A stretch of DNA of 64,000 nucleotides from Arthrobacter sp. NicSoilB4 (GCF_019977335.1 NZ_AP024653.1:3286001-3350000), one strand, 5' to 3'. Shown: positions 17,111-26,619, counted from the first letter of the stretch. Made by a program: numbers and translations. Notes: generated by a model from the letters alone, not told the origin.

Positions 17111-18334
17111 TCAGTCGAACCAGGGGTCCAGTCCGTAGAGCGGGAAGACTTCCTTGCGCGTGGCCATCACTGTCCGGTCCACTTCGTCGTTCGGATCGAA
17201 GCCGACTTCCCAGGAGCGCCACCAGAGGTCGACGTCGTCGCCCATCATTTCCGGCGCGGCCACGCCGTACTTGGACCCGTACGTGTCCTTCACATAGCTG
17301 CGCCAGTCCTCCGGCACGGGCGTCCGGAGCGGAACGGGGCGCCCAGCCGCGATGGCGATCAGGTGGCTCCACGACCTCGGCACCACGGTGACGACGTTGT
17401 AGCCCCCGCCGCCGGTGGAGATCCAGCGGTTCTCGCAGTAGCGGGCCGCGAGGTTGCCGATGGCGGTGGCGGCCTCCCGCTGGCCGTCGACGCTGATGTT
17501 GAGGTGCGTCAGCGGATCCAGCCGGTGGGAGTCGCAGCCGTGCTGGCTCACGATGACCTCCGGCTCGAAGGCGCCCACGAGCTGCGGCACGACGGCGTGG
17601 AAGGCCCGGAGCCAGCCGCCGTCCCCGGTCCCGGCCGGCAGGGCCACGTTCACGGCGCTGCCCTGCGCGTTGGGCCCGCCGATCTCGTTGGCGTAGCCCG
17701 TGCCCGGGAACAGGGTCAGCCCCGTCTCGTGCAGGGAAATCGTCAGCACGCGCGGATCATCCCAGAAGATGCTCTGGGTTCCGTCGCCGTGATGGGCGTC
17801 GATGTCGATGTACACCACGCGCTGCACACCGCCGTCGAGCAGCCGCTGGATGGCGAGGGCCGCGTCGTTATAGATGCAGAAACCGCTCGCACGTTCGCGG
17901 GCCGCGTGGTGCATGCCCCCGCCGAAGTTCACCGCCCGGACGGCGGAGCCGTCCAGGATGGCGGCGGCGGCCAGGAGGGAGCCGCCGGCCAGCCTGGCAC
18001 TGGCCTCGTGCATGCCGGCGAACGCCGGGTCATCCTCGGTACCGAGTCCGCGCTCGAGGTCCGGGGACCCGGGATCCGCGCTCACCCGCCGCACGGCGGC
18101 GACGAAGTCCGGGCTGTGGACCGTGCACAGCTCCGCGTCAGTGGCGACGTCCGGGGCCGAGACGGTGACGTGCTCCAGGTCCAGCAGGCCAAGGCTTCCG
18201 GCCAGCCTGGCCGTTAGTTCCATCCGTTCCGGGGCCATGGGGTGGCCGTGGCCGAAGTTGTAGGCGGTCATGGCAGGGTCCCACACCACCGTCGTCGGCA
18301 GTGCGGCCTCTGTGAGCCCCGGCAGGTATGTCAT
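17111..18334 (-). CDS. acuC: Acetoin utilisation/histone deacetylase-family protein AcuC
   Basis: 407-residue zinc-dependent deacetylase of the arginase-fold class. Motifs: NFGGGMHHAARERASGFC, the zinc ligands in YIDIDAHHGDGTQ, and SQHGCDSHRLDPLTHL, ending with the Gly-rich ISTGGGGYNV. In bacilli AcuC deacetylates and so activates acetyl-CoA synthetase; an acs gene lies 36 kb away in this window (53959). The ATG at 18334 follows TAGCCT by 7 nt; a TTG one codon upstream is the alternative. Confidence 0.92.
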   Translation of the reverse strand: MTYLPGLTEAALPTTVVWDPAMTAYNFGHGHPMAPERMELTARLAGSLGLLDLEHVTVSAPDVATDAELCTVHSPDFVAAVRRVSADPGSPDLERGLGTEDDPAFAGMHEASARLAGGSLLAAAAILDGSAVRAVNFGGGMHHAARERASGFCIYNDAALAIQRLLDGGVQRVVYIDIDAHHGDGTQSIFWDDPRVLTISLHETGLTLFPGTGYANEIGGPNAQGSAVNVALPAGTGDGGWLRAFHAVVPQLVGAFEPEVIVSQHGCDSHRLDPLTHLNISVDGQREAATAIGNLAARYCENRWISTGGGGYNVVTVVPRSWSHLIAIAAGRPVPLRTPVPEDWRSYVKDTYGSKYGVAAPEMMGDDVDLWWRSWEVGFDPNDEVDRTVMATRKEVFPLYGLDPWFD

Positions 18335-18437
18335 CAATCACAGGCTACCGGAGCGCGGGAGGCCTCTCCCCAGTCATTGCACGGGGTTTAGTGGTTTACT
18401 ACTGAGGGAAACAGTTTCTAGCAAGGAAATGTCACAC

Positions 18438-19868
18438 ATGACGCAGAGCCAGTCGAGGTCCAAGAGCCCGGCCAGCTGGCACCCCGGCATTCCGGAGCGG
18501 GAAGGCCTGTGGATCTTCACACGCCTTCGCGACTTCATCGACAACATCGCCAACACTTCTCCCGCCCGGCTGGCATTGACCGCGTTCGGTGTGGTGATCC
18601 TGGTGTTCACCGGCTTGTTGTCCCTTCCGGTGTCCTCCGCCGCGGGTGAGTTCACCCCGCTGTACCAGTCCCTGTTCACCGCGGTGTCGGCGGTCTGTGT
18701 CACGGGCCTGACCGTGGTGTCCACGGCGGTGCACTGGTCGTTCTTCGGCCAGCTCGTCATCCTCATCGGCATCTTTGTGGGCGGCCTGGGCACCCTGACC
18801 CTGGCCTCGCTGCTGGCTCTCATGGTGAGCAAGAAGCTGGGGGTGCGCGGCAAGCTGATCGCACAGGAGGCCATGAACGCGGGCCGCCTCGGCGAGGTGG
18901 GTACGCTGCTGCGAATCGTCATCGTGACGTCAGTGGTCATCGAGGCCGCGCTGGCGCTTGCGTTGATCCCGCGGTTCCTGCTATTGGGCGAAAGCTTCGG
19001 CCAGGCTGTCTGGCACGGGGTGTTCTACTCGATTTCCGCGTTCAACAACGCCGGCTTCACGCCCCACTCGGACGGCATCGTGCCCTACGAGACCGATCTG
19101 TGGATCCTCGTCCCGCTGATGCTGGGCGTCTTCCTCGGCAGCCTCGGGTTCCCGGTAGTGATGGTGCTGCAGCAGAACGGCTTGAACTGGAAGAAGTGGA
19201 ACCTGCACACGAAGCTGACCATCCAGGTCTCGCTGATTCTGCTCGTGGGCGGGACCGTGCTGTGGGGGCTGATGGAATGGGACAACCTGCGGACTATTGG
19301 CGATATGACTGTGGCGGACAAGGTCACTCATTCACTTTTCGCGTCCGTGATGACCCGCTCCGGCGGCTTCAACCTCGTGGACCAGAACCAGATGGAATCC
19401 ACCACCTTGCTCCTGACCGATGCGCTGATGTTCGCCGGCGGCGGTTCGGCGTCGACGGCGGGCGGCATCAAGGTCACCACCATCGCGGTGATGTTCCTGG
19501 CGATCGCGGCCGAGGCCCGCGGTGACTCCGATGTAAAGGTCTACGGCCGCACGATCCCGGAGGGCACCATGCGGGTGGCCATCTCGGTCATCGTCGCCGG
19601 TGCCACGCTCGTCGCAGTCTCCGCCATGCTGCTGCTGCACATCAGCGGCGCATCCCTGGACCGGGTTCTCTTTGAAACGATTTCCGCCTTCGCCACGGTG
19701 GGCCTCAGCACGAACCTGAGTGCAGAGCTGCCGCCGTCGGGCGTTTATGTCCTGAGCGCCCTGATGTTCGCCGGGCGCGTCGGCACCGTCACCCTCGCCG
19801 CCGCCCTGGCCCTGCGCCAGCGCAGCCAGCTGTACCACTACCCGGAAGAGAGACCCATCATTGGCTAG
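18438..19868 (+). CDS. trkH: Potassium uptake channel subunit TrkH/KtrB
   Basis: 476-residue potassium-translocating subunit. Four membrane-pore-membrane repeats are recognisable, with filter-like loops SAVCVTGLTVVS, SAFNNAGFTPHS, MTRSGGFNLVD and SAFATVGLSTN. The size fits the smaller KtrB group. The ATG at 18438 lies 9 nt after AGGAA; the ATG three codons earlier overlaps that site, so I reject it. The gene overlaps trkA by 8 nt and the pair is surely translated together. Confidence 0.93.
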   Translation: MTQSQSRSKSPASWHPGIPEREGLWIFTRLRDFIDNIANTSPARLALTAFGVVILVFTGLLSLPVSSAAGEFTPLYQSLFTAVSAVCVTGLTVVSTAVHWSFFGQLVILIGIFVGGLGTLTLASLLALMVSKKLGVRGKLIAQEAMNAGRLGEVGTLLRIVIVTSVVIEAALALALIPRFLLLGESFGQAVWHGVFYSISAFNNAGFTPHSDGIVPYETDLWILVPLMLGVFLGSLGFPVVMVLQQNGLNWKKWNLHTKLTIQVSLILLVGGTVLWGLMEWDNLRTIGDMTVADKVTHSLFASVMTRSGGFNLVDQNQMESTTLLLTDALMFAGGGSASTAGGIKVTTIAVMFLAIAAEARGDSDVKVYGRTIPEGTMRVAISVIVAGATLVAVSAMLLLHISGASLDRVLFETISAFATVGLSTNLSAELPPSGVYVLSALMFAGRVGTVTLAAALALRQRSQLYHYPEERPIIG

Positions 19869-20547
19869 TTCCTCAGGCGCCGTCAACCGCCCCGCCCACA
19901 ATGCCCCTGTGCTCGTGATCGGGCTGGGCCGCTTCGGCGCATCCACGGCTGAACAGCTCGTCAAGCAGGGCCGCGAGGTGCTCGCCATCGAACGCGACCG
20001 GAGCCTGGTCCAGAAGTGGTCCAGCGTCCTGACCCACGTGGTCGAGGCCGATGCCACCAACATCGATGCGCTACGCCAGCTCGGCGCCCAGGAGTTCAGC
20101 TCCGCCGTCGTGGGCGTGGGCACGTCGATCGAGTCCTCGGTGCTGATCACGGTGAACCTCGTGGACCTCGGCATCGAGCACCTATGGGTCAAGGCGATCA
20201 CGCCCTCGCACGGCAAGATCCTGACCCGGATCGGCGCCAACCACGTGATCTACCCGGAGGCCGACGCCGGCGTCCGCGCCGCGCACCTGGTCTCCGGCCG
20301 GATGCTGGACTTCATCGAGTTCGACGACGATTTCGCGATCGTGAAGATGTATCCGCCGCGCGAAACCGTGGGCTTCACCCTGGACGAATCCAAGGTCCGG
20401 TCCAAGTACGGCGTCACGATCGTGGGCGTTAAGTCACCGGGCGAGGACTTCACCTACGCCCGGCCGGAGACGAAGGTGTCCTCACGGGACATGCTCATCG
20501 TTTCCGGGCATGTGGACCTGCTGGAAAGGTTCGCCGCCCGGCCGTAG
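19861..20547 (+). CDS. trkA: Potassium uptake regulatory subunit TrkA/KtrA
   Basis: 228-residue cytoplasmic RCK protein that gates the TrkH/KtrB channel in response to nucleotides. The N-terminal Rossmann domain has VIGLGRFGAS (about residues 18-27) with the acidic strand end AIERD; the C-terminal RCK_C domain starts near DFAIVKMYPPRETV. The start is TTG within the last codons of trkH (GAGAG about 10 nt upstream), typical of coupled translation. The dinucleotide-binding site is intact. Confidence 0.93.
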   Translation: MASSSGAVNRPAHNAPVLVIGLGRFGASTAEQLVKQGREVLAIERDRSLVQKWSSVLTHVVEADATNIDALRQLGAQEFSSAVVGVGTSIESSVLITVNLVDLGIEHLWVKAITPSHGKILTRIGANHVIYPEADAGVRAAHLVSGRMLDFIEFDDDFAIVKMYPPRETVGFTLDESKVRSKYGVTIVGVKSPGEDFTYARPETKVSSRDMLIVSGHVDLLERFAARP

Positions 20548-20594
20548 CGCCGGTGGCCGGGCCGCGCGGCCGAGCCCCGGGACGAGCCCCGGGT

Positions 20595-22103
20595 CTAGGC
20601 GCTTCCCCGGGTGGAGGCCGTGGCCTCCGGGTCGGGGCCGGCAGCCAGGTTCCTTGTGGCGGGCCCCTGGATGACGGTGCCGTCAGTACTGAACCGGGAG
20701 CCGTGGCAGGGGCAGTCCCACGTCACATCCGTTGGATTGAACTCGACGGTGCAGCCAAGGTGCGTGCAGATGGCCGAGACGGCCTTGAGGTCGCCCGCGG
20801 GGCTGACGTACACGGCCGTCTTGGCCCCCCGCACGTCCACCACTTTCCCCTCCCCCGGAGCCACCTCCGCGGGAACGGCGGCGGCCGGCGGAACCCCTTC
20901 GGGAGGGCGCGACGGCGGAGCCTCACCGCTTCTGGTGCTGTCGAACACTGCGGCCCACGGGTTGTCGGTGCCGCACAGCGTGTCCCGGAGGATCAGGGCA
21001 GCAGCCGTGCCGTTGGTGAGGCCCCATTTGCGGAGTCCTGTGATCACGTGGACATGCCGGGACTCCGGACCCATGAGGCCAACGTAGGGCAGCCCATCGG
21101 CCGGCATGGCGTCCTGGGTGGACCAGCGGAAGGCGATCTCCCCGGCGCCCAGGCGGTCGCGGGCAAAAGCCGCCAGCCGGCCGTATCGCTCGGCAGAATC
21201 AACGCTTTCGGTGGCAGGGTGCCCTTCACCGCCGGCCAGCACGTAACTGCCGCCCTCGACGTCGACCGTCAGGATGGAGCGCATCGGCTCATCAACGCTG
21301 ACAAAGGTCGCGTCCAGCGGAGGGGATGCGCTCCGGCCGGCGACGATGTAAGAGCGGTGCGCGTAGCAGCGCCCGGCGAACAGGCCGTTGTCCCCGAACG
21401 GCATGTTCGTCGCGACAATGATTTCCTTGGCCCGGACCGATCCCCGCTCCGTGGCCACGACGGCCGGCGAGCCGTCCCGGAAACCCGTGGCCGGCGACTC
21501 CTCGAAGACGAAGCTGCCGTTCCCGTCCACGGCACGTGCCAGGCCCTGCACGTACCGGAGGGCGTGGATCTGGGCCTGGCCGTCGAAACGGACGGCGCCT
21601 CTGACCGCGAAAGGCAGCGGAACATCGGTCGTGAAGGAGGCCGGCAGCCCCAGGCGCCCGGCCAGCGCTGCTTCCTCTCGCACCAGTGCCAGCGCCGGCG
21701 CGGATTCGGCGTACGTGTAATTGGCCACCCGCCGGAAGCCGCAGTCGATGCCCTCCGCCGCCACGACGCCTGCAACGTGGTCAATCGCTGCCTCGTTGGC
21801 CTGCCCGTAGGTGCCGGCGGTGCCTGCGCCGTGGCGGGCGGCGAGTTCGGAGTAGGCCAGCCGGTGCAGCGACGTGACCTTGCCCGTGGTGTTCCCGGTG
21901 ACGCCGGTTCCCACCCGCGCCGCCTCCAGCACAGCCACCGTCAGGCCCGCCCGTTTCAGGGCCAGCGCGACAGTCAGTCCTGCGATGCCGCCGCCAATCA
22001 CTGCAACGTCCACGTCCAGCCGCGCGTTCAGGGGCGGGTATGTGGCGGTCCCGCCGGTGGCGGCCCAGAGGGAAAGGAGCCGTCCTGCCGGCTGTTCAAA
22101 CAC
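20595..22103 (-). CDS. FAD-dependent oxidoreductase with C-terminal Rieske domain
   Basis: 502 residues. The N-terminal DAO-type FAD domain has VAVIGGGIAGLTVALALKRA (about 33-52) followed by an acidic VLEAARVGTG; the substrate domain is in the middle. The C-terminal ~95 residues are a Rieske domain with the two cluster motifs CTHLGC and CPCHGS. A Pro/Ala linker separates them. The start is GTG at 22103 with a strong GGGGAGG. This fusion is a known actinobacterial/bacillus family without a firm substrate. It lies 18 nt behind the HhH-GPD gene in a proC-led operon. Confidence 0.88.
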   Translation of the reverse strand: MFEQPAGRLLSLWAATGGTATYPPLNARLDVDVAVIGGGIAGLTVALALKRAGLTVAVLEAARVGTGVTGNTTGKVTSLHRLAYSELAARHGAGTAGTYGQANEAAIDHVAGVVAAEGIDCGFRRVANYTYAESAPALALVREEAALAGRLGLPASFTTDVPLPFAVRGAVRFDGQAQIHALRYVQGLARAVDGNGSFVFEESPATGFRDGSPAVVATERGSVRAKEIIVATNMPFGDNGLFAGRCYAHRSYIVAGRSASPPLDATFVSVDEPMRSILTVDVEGGSYVLAGGEGHPATESVDSAERYGRLAAFARDRLGAGEIAFRWSTQDAMPADGLPYVGLMGPESRHVHVITGLRKWGLTNGTAAALILRDTLCGTDNPWAAVFDSTRSGEAPPSRPPEGVPPAAAVPAEVAPGEGKVVDVRGAKTAVYVSPAGDLKAVSAICTHLGCTVEFNPTDVTWDCPCHGSRFSTDGTVIQGPATRNLAAGPDPEATASTRGSA

Positions 22104-22121
22104 GGTCCCGACCTCCCCGCA

Positions 22122-22691
22122 TTAGGTTCCCTTCGCGGCGGCCTTGGCCGCCTGCTTGCTGGCCCGCACCTTGACCAGTGACTCCGGATCCACAATGTCA
22201 GCGACGGAAAGGTAGGCGTTCTCCTCGCCATAGTGGCCGGCGGCCTCGCGCCAGCCTTCAGCCTGAAGGCCACGCTGCTTTCCCAGCAGCGCCAGGAAGA
22301 TCTTGGCTTTCTGCTCGCCAAACCCCGGCAGCGCCTTGAGGCGGCGCAGCACCTCCTGACCGTCGGGGTTCCCCTGCGTCCAGATGGCAGTGGCATCGCC
22401 GTTCCAGTCACTGTGCACCGTCTCGGCAAGTGCTTGGACACGGCCGGCCATGGATCCGGGGAACCGGTGGACGGCGGGGCGCTCCTTGAACATCTCGACG
22501 AACGCCTGCGGATCGTAACCCGCGATCGCGGCGGGGTCCATGGACCCGATGCGCGTCCGGATCTTTTCGGGACCGGCAAACGCCGACTCCATGGTCACCT
22601 GCTGGTCGAGCAGCATGCCGGTGAGCAGTGCAAAGGCGTCGTCGCTGAGGAGTTTGTCCGCTGCGGGATCCCCTGTGATGTGCAGTTCCAT
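22122..22691 (-). CDS. HhH-GPD-type base-excision DNA repair protein
   Basis: 189-residue small HhH-GPD superfamily protein: MLLDQQVTMESAFAGPEKI resembles the AlkA/Nth N-terminal region and LKALPGFGEQKAKIFLALL is the helix-hairpin-helix. The Lys-rich end (ASKQAAKAAAKGT) may contact DNA. No Fe-S cysteine cluster is present. The start could also be the ATG three codons upstream (22700). It sits 51 nt behind proC and 18 nt before the FAD-Rieske gene. The lesion specificity is unknown. Confidence 0.82.
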   Translation of the reverse strand: MELHITGDPAADKLLSDDAFALLTGMLLDQQVTMESAFAGPEKIRTRIGSMDPAAIAGYDPQAFVEMFKERPAVHRFPGSMAGRVQALAETVHSDWNGDATAIWTQGNPDGQEVLRRLKALPGFGEQKAKIFLALLGKQRGLQAEGWREAAGHYGEENAYLSVADIVDPESLVKVRASKQAAKAAAKGT

Positions 22692-22742
22692 GGGTCCCAT
22701 CCTGCCACCCGGGCCGGAATGCGTCATGGGTTGCGCCCGCCG

Positions 22743-23576
22743 CTAGCCGAGCTGCTTGGTGATCTCCGCTGCCCGCGCGGCGGCGGCACGGGCGCCGTCG
22801 GCAATGATCGAGGGAAGGCCGCGGGCATCAAAAGTGGCGATGGCGCGTTCGGTCGTGCCGTTGGGGCTCGTGACGGCCTTTCGCAACGCGGTCGGATCCG
22901 CGCCCGGCTCAGCCAACATAAAGCCCGCCCCGGCGACGGTTTCACGGGCAATCCGCAGCGACAGTTCCCGGTCGAGCCCCAGTTCGGTGCCGGCGTCCGC
23001 CATTGCCTCAGCGAGGTAGAAAGCGTACGCCGGGCCCGAGCCGCTGATCGCGGACAGCGCGTCGACCTGGTGCTCGGGGATTTCGACGACGGTCCCGGCG
23101 GCGGCCAGGACGTCCTTGGCCAGCTGGAGCTGCGCCGGGGAACAATGGGTACCCGGCGACACGGACAGGACCCCGCGGCCCAGCTTCGCCGGGGTGTTCG
23201 GCATGGACCGGATCACAGGCTGGCCGGCCGGCAGGGCCGCTTCCAGCTGCTCCAGCGATACTGCGGCAGCGACGCTGATGACGATCGCGTCTGGGGCCAG
23301 TGAGTCGCCGATCTCGCGGGCCAGATCCGCGATGCCCACGGGCTTGACGCCCAGGATCACGACGCCGGCGCCGGTGGTGGCCTGCTTGTTGTTCTCGGGC
23401 TCTTCCTCGCCGGCGATGGCCGTGATGCCGTGGTGCCGTTTGGCGAGTTCGTCGGCGCGTGAGGCGCGGCGGACCGTGGCGACGATGTCCGCCGGATCGG
23501 CGCCGCCCGCGATCAGTCCGCCCATGATGGCCTCGTTCATTGATCCACAGCCCAGGAATGCGATTCGGTTGCTCAT
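22743..23576 (-). CDS. proC: Pyrroline-5-carboxylate reductase
   Basis: 277-residue enzyme of the last proline synthesis step. N-terminal Rossmann loop FLGCGSMNEAIMGGL (about 7-21), VILGVKP in the middle, the substrate/active-site region VIRSMPNTPAKLGRG, and SGSGPAYAFYLAEAMADAG at the dimer domain. AATGAT lies 6 nt upstream of the ATG. First gene of a three-gene minus-strand unit with the HhH-GPD and FAD-Rieske genes. Confidence 0.95.
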   Translation of the reverse strand: MSNRIAFLGCGSMNEAIMGGLIAGGADPADIVATVRRASRADELAKRHHGITAIAGEEEPENNKQATTGAGVVILGVKPVGIADLAREIGDSLAPDAIVISVAAAVSLEQLEAALPAGQPVIRSMPNTPAKLGRGVLSVSPGTHCSPAQLQLAKDVLAAAGTVVEIPEHQVDALSAISGSGPAYAFYLAEAMADAGTELGLDRELSLRIARETVAGAGFMLAEPGADPTALRKAVTSPNGTTERAIATFDARGLPSIIADGARAAAARAAEITKQLG

Positions 23577-23713
23577 GCCCCCATCATTGCAGTCCGGCCC
23601 GATTCACAGCCAGCTCCCATCCTCAGGTCAGCATCTTCACAAACTCCGTGGCTAGCGTTGTAGTTACCTCATTGAGGGTGCGAGTGATGCGGCAGGCATG
23701 CGGATGTCTGCCC

Positions 23714-23771
23714 GGCACCGGCGGTCTGCAGCGGGTTTCCCCCCATTTTCCCGCAGCGGACGGCCGGTGCC
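23714..23771. terminator. Long hairpin with C-rich loop downstream of ECF42 gene
   Basis: GGCACCGGC (23714-23722) pairs with GCCGGTGCC (23763-23771), and inside it GCGGG (23731-23735) pairs with CCCGC (23750-23754) around a loop holding six consecutive C. It begins 9 nt past the sigma-factor stop and lies 140 nt or more from proC. It is probably the operon terminator. A T-richer tail is on the plus strand, so a small plus-strand RNA is also possible. The remaining 130 bp of this interval shows nothing I can name. Confidence 0.55.
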
Positions 23772-23779
23772 TTCGTCGT

Positions 23780-25075
23780 TTAATCCCCCGGGTCCTGCCC
23801 GGCTCCCCGCAAGCGGGCTTCCAGGAACGTCCGGTCGGCAGCATTTTGAACCAGCCCCAGCGCGGAGCGGTACGCCGCGGCGGCCTCGGCCGGTCGGCCC
23901 AGCCGGACCAGGAAGTCGGCACGGACGGCGTGGAACAGGCAGTATCCCTCCAGCCTGAGCGCGTCGACGAGCGGCAGGGCAGGTTCGGGGCCTTCGACCT
24001 CGGCCAAGGCCACGGCCCGGTTGAGGGCGACGACGGGTCCGGGCGCGACGTCGGTGAGCTGGTCGTAGAGCCGGAGGATCTGCCGCCAGTCCGTTGCTGC
24101 GGCGTCGGACGCGTCGCTGTGGACGGCGTTGATCGCGGCCTGGAGCTGATAAGGCCCGGGCTGGTTCCGCCGCAGGCATTGACGCACCAGTTCCTGGCCT
24201 TCGGCGATCAGGGCACGGTCCCAGAGGCGCCGGTCCTGCTCCGCCAGGAGCACCAGGCCGCCGTCGGATTCCCGTGCGGCGCGCCGTGCTTCGGTCAGCA
24301 GCATCAGAGCCAGCAGTCCCTTGACTTCGGGTTCGTCCGGCATCAGCGCCGCCAGCAGGCGGCCCAGCCTGACGGCTTCCCGGCAGAGGTCCCCGCGGAT
24401 CGGCGGGCCGCCGGAACTGGAGCTGTAGCCCTCGTTGAAGATGAGGTACACCACGGCCAGCACCGGCTGCAGTCGTCCCGGAAGTTCGGCCCCGCGCGGC
24501 ACCCTGTAAGGGATCCTGGCATCCCGGATCTTGGCTTTGGCCCGGACCAGGCGCTGGGCCATGGTGGGTTCCGGCACCAGGAAGGCCCGGGCGATTTCCG
24601 CCGTCGTGAGTCCGCCCAGCAGCCGCAGCGTCAGAGCCACCTGGACGTTTGTGGCGAGGGCCGGGTGGCAGCAGGTGAAAATCAGCCGCAGCCTGTCATC
24701 GTCCACTGTGCCCTCCCTTGCGCGTTCAGTGATCACGACTTCTTCGGGTGATGGCGCTGCCCGCCAGCCAGCCGCCAGCAGCTGCGCGGCCTTGAGCTGC
24801 TTGTCGCCGCGTCCGGCTTCCCTGCGCAGCCGGTCCACGGCCCGGTTCCGGGCCGTGGTGATGATCCAGCCTGCCGGGCTCGGCGGGATGCCTGTTGACG
24901 GCCAGCGCCGGACGGCGAGGGTGAAGGCATCCTGGACGGCGTCTTCGGCGGCGTCGATGGTCCCCAGCATGCGGGTCAGGACGGCCACCGCACGCCCGTA
25001 TTCCTGCCGGAAGACACGGGCGATGCCCGCTTCCGGACTCCCGGCGGCGGGCTCCTGCCCCGGTACGCCTGTCAT
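23780..25075 (-). CDS. ECF42-type RNA polymerase sigma factor
   Basis: 431 residues: a sigma-70 region 2 (AVAVLTRMLGTIDAAEDAVQ, AWIITTARNRAVDRLRR-like segment near 85-105), region 4 (LTLRLLGGLTTAEIARAFLV) and a ~230-residue TPR-like C-terminal extension (GLLALMLLTEARRAARESDG, LNRAVALAEVEGP). That architecture defines the ECF42 group, whose activity depends on the C-terminal extension rather than an anti-sigma factor. The ATG at 25075 starts 25 nt after the stop of the DGPF protein gene, its usual partner. Confidence 0.9.
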   Translation of the reverse strand: MTGVPGQEPAAGSPEAGIARVFRQEYGRAVAVLTRMLGTIDAAEDAVQDAFTLAVRRWPSTGIPPSPAGWIITTARNRAVDRLRREAGRGDKQLKAAQLLAAGWRAAPSPEEVVITERAREGTVDDDRLRLIFTCCHPALATNVQVALTLRLLGGLTTAEIARAFLVPEPTMAQRLVRAKAKIRDARIPYRVPRGAELPGRLQPVLAVVYLIFNEGYSSSSGGPPIRGDLCREAVRLGRLLAALMPDEPEVKGLLALMLLTEARRAARESDGGLVLLAEQDRRLWDRALIAEGQELVRQCLRRNQPGPYQLQAAINAVHSDASDAAATDWRQILRLYDQLTDVAPGPVVALNRAVALAEVEGPEPALPLVDALRLEGYCLFHAVRADFLVRLGRPAEAAAAYRSALGLVQNAADRTFLEARLRGAGQDPGD

Positions 25076-25100
25076 GGCTGCGCGGACCTTCCCCGGGGGC

Positions 25101-25442
25101 CTAGTGCTGAATCGGTCGCACTTCGATGGGAAGGGTGGTGGCGCGGGCCAGCTTGCCGGCCCAGCCAAGGGCGGCGTCGAGGTCGGCCGCTTCAATGACG
25201 GTGAACCCTCCGAGGTGCTCCTTCGCTTCGGCGAAGGGACCGTCGGTGATGAGCACCTCGGTGCCCTGCTGCCGCACGACAGTGGCGGATCCCGTGGGAT
25301 GGAGGCCGGCCGCGAAAACCCAGGCGCCGGCGGCCTTCATCTCGCGGTTCAGGGCCTCGAGGTCCCGCATGATGGGCTCCAGGATTTCCGGCGCGGGGGC
25401 GGGGCCGGCGGGCTGGTAAACGCTGAGCAGGTACTGTGCCAT
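25101..25442 (-). CDS. YCII/DGPF-domain protein (ECF42 partner)
   Basis: 113-residue ferredoxin-like YCII domain. The signature DGPFAEAKEHLGGFTVIEA holds the family-naming DGPF motif, and MAQYLLSVYQP is the usual N-terminus. Such genes are co-encoded with ECF42 sigma factors and may be regulators or targets; their chemistry is unresolved. The ATG has GAGGA 7-8 nt upstream. It is the first gene of the pair. Confidence 0.88.
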   Translation of the reverse strand: MAQYLLSVYQPAGPAPAPEILEPIMRDLEALNREMKAAGAWVFAAGLHPTGSATVVRQQGTEVLITDGPFAEAKEHLGGFTVIEAADLDAALGWAGKLARATTLPIEVRPIQH

Positions 25443-25557
25443 GGTGGTGTCCTCCTTGACGATTCAGCCGGCTCCGTGCCGGCCTCTCACCTTCTAGACG
25501 AACGGCGTGTGTCCGGATCGACATGCCGCCCGGGGCAGCCCGGCATCGGGCGGCCTC

Positions 25558-26601
25558 TCACCGGGCGTCGGCCGCCGCGGCCTGCGCCGCTTCCGCATCG
25601 TCGCTGTCGGGCGACTGCGGCTCAGCGGGGTGGCCGGTCCCGGTCACGTGGGGCGCAGGTTCCAGCGGCCCCTCGGAGACCAGCTGGTCCAGCCGGCGGA
25701 GGATCAGTCCTTCGCGGAGCGCCCAGGGGCAGATCTCCATACTCGGGAATTCGAACAATTCCAGGGCGGCTTCTGCCACGAGGGCGCCGGCCAGCAGTTG
25801 GGGGGCGCGGGCTTCGGAGACCCCGGGCAGGTTCAGCCGGTCTTCCACTTCCATGGCCGAAATGCGCTGGGCCCAGAGGCCAAGGTCCGTGGAGAACAGT
25901 TCCCTTTTGACGTAAGGTCCGGCGGCGCTGGGCGCGGCCCCTGCGATGCGGGCCAGCGAGCGGAAAGTCTTGGAGGTGCCGGCCACATGGTTCGCCTTGC
26001 CGAGCTTCTCAAAGTCACGCGCCACCGGCTTGAGCGTGGTCCGGATGTAGCGGCGAAGTTCCTTGACGCTCTTGGCCGAAGGCGGGTCCTCCTGGAGCCA
26101 GTCCCGGGTGAGCCGGCTCGCACCGAGCGGGACGGACGTCGCCAGTTCGGGGAGTTCGTCCTCCCCGTAGGCCATTTCGAAGGAGCCGCCGCCGATATCC
26201 AGGTTCAGGATGGGCCCGGCACCCCACCCGTACCAGCGGCGGACGGCGAAGAATGTCATTGAGGCCTCTTCGCTGCCGGTCAGTTCCCGGAGCGTCACAG
26301 TGGTCTCATGCTTGACCCGGGCCAGCACGGCAGGACCGTTGGTGGCCTCGCGGATCGCGGAGGTACAGAACGCCAGCAGGTCCTCGGCTTTGTGCTTCGC
26401 CGCGAATTCCCACGCTTCGAGGACGAACTCGATCAGCTCGTGCTGGCCGGCGTCGTTGATGCTGCCGTCGTTCTCGAGGAACTGAACGAGGGACAGCGGG
26501 CGTTTGTGCGAGGCGAACGGTACAGGGCGCGCGCCGGGGTGGGCGTCCACGAGCAGGAGGTGGACGGTGTTTGATCCGATATCAAGGACGCCAAGACGCA
26601 T
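25558..26601 (-). CDS. Exopolyphosphatase / Ppx-GppA family phosphatase
   Basis: 347-residue ASKHA-fold phosphatase: VLDIGSNTVHLLLVD at the N-terminus, ILNLDIGGGSFEMAYGEDE in the second domain, VAGTSKTFRSLA following. The family hydrolyses polyphosphate and/or pppGpp. The short form lacks the HD domain of E. coli Ppx, as in M. tuberculosis Ppx1. The C-terminal ~40 residues are Ala/Asp-rich and variable. AATAAT stands 6 nt before the ATG, so the transcript is probably leaderless. Confidence 0.9.
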   Translation of the reverse strand: MRLGVLDIGSNTVHLLLVDAHPGARPVPFASHKRPLSLVQFLENDGSINDAGQHELIEFVLEAWEFAAKHKAEDLLAFCTSAIREATNGPAVLARVKHETTVTLRELTGSEEASMTFFAVRRWYGWGAGPILNLDIGGGSFEMAYGEDELPELATSVPLGASRLTRDWLQEDPPSAKSVKELRRYIRTTLKPVARDFEKLGKANHVAGTSKTFRSLARIAGAAPSAAGPYVKRELFSTDLGLWAQRISAMEVEDRLNLPGVSEARAPQLLAGALVAEAALELFEFPSMEICPWALREGLILRRLDQLVSEGPLEPAPHVTGTGHPAEPQSPDSDDAEAAQAAAADAR

Positions 26602-26619
26602 AGTGCCATTATTCCCCCG

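Noticed and set aside
18421..18437. ATG at 18429 as the trkH start
   Set aside because: The AAGGAA ribosome site would lie directly against the start codon; the ATG at 18438 has a usable 9-nt spacing.
23714..23771. 6C RNA
   Set aside because: The known motif has two hairpins with C-rich loops; only one is found here.
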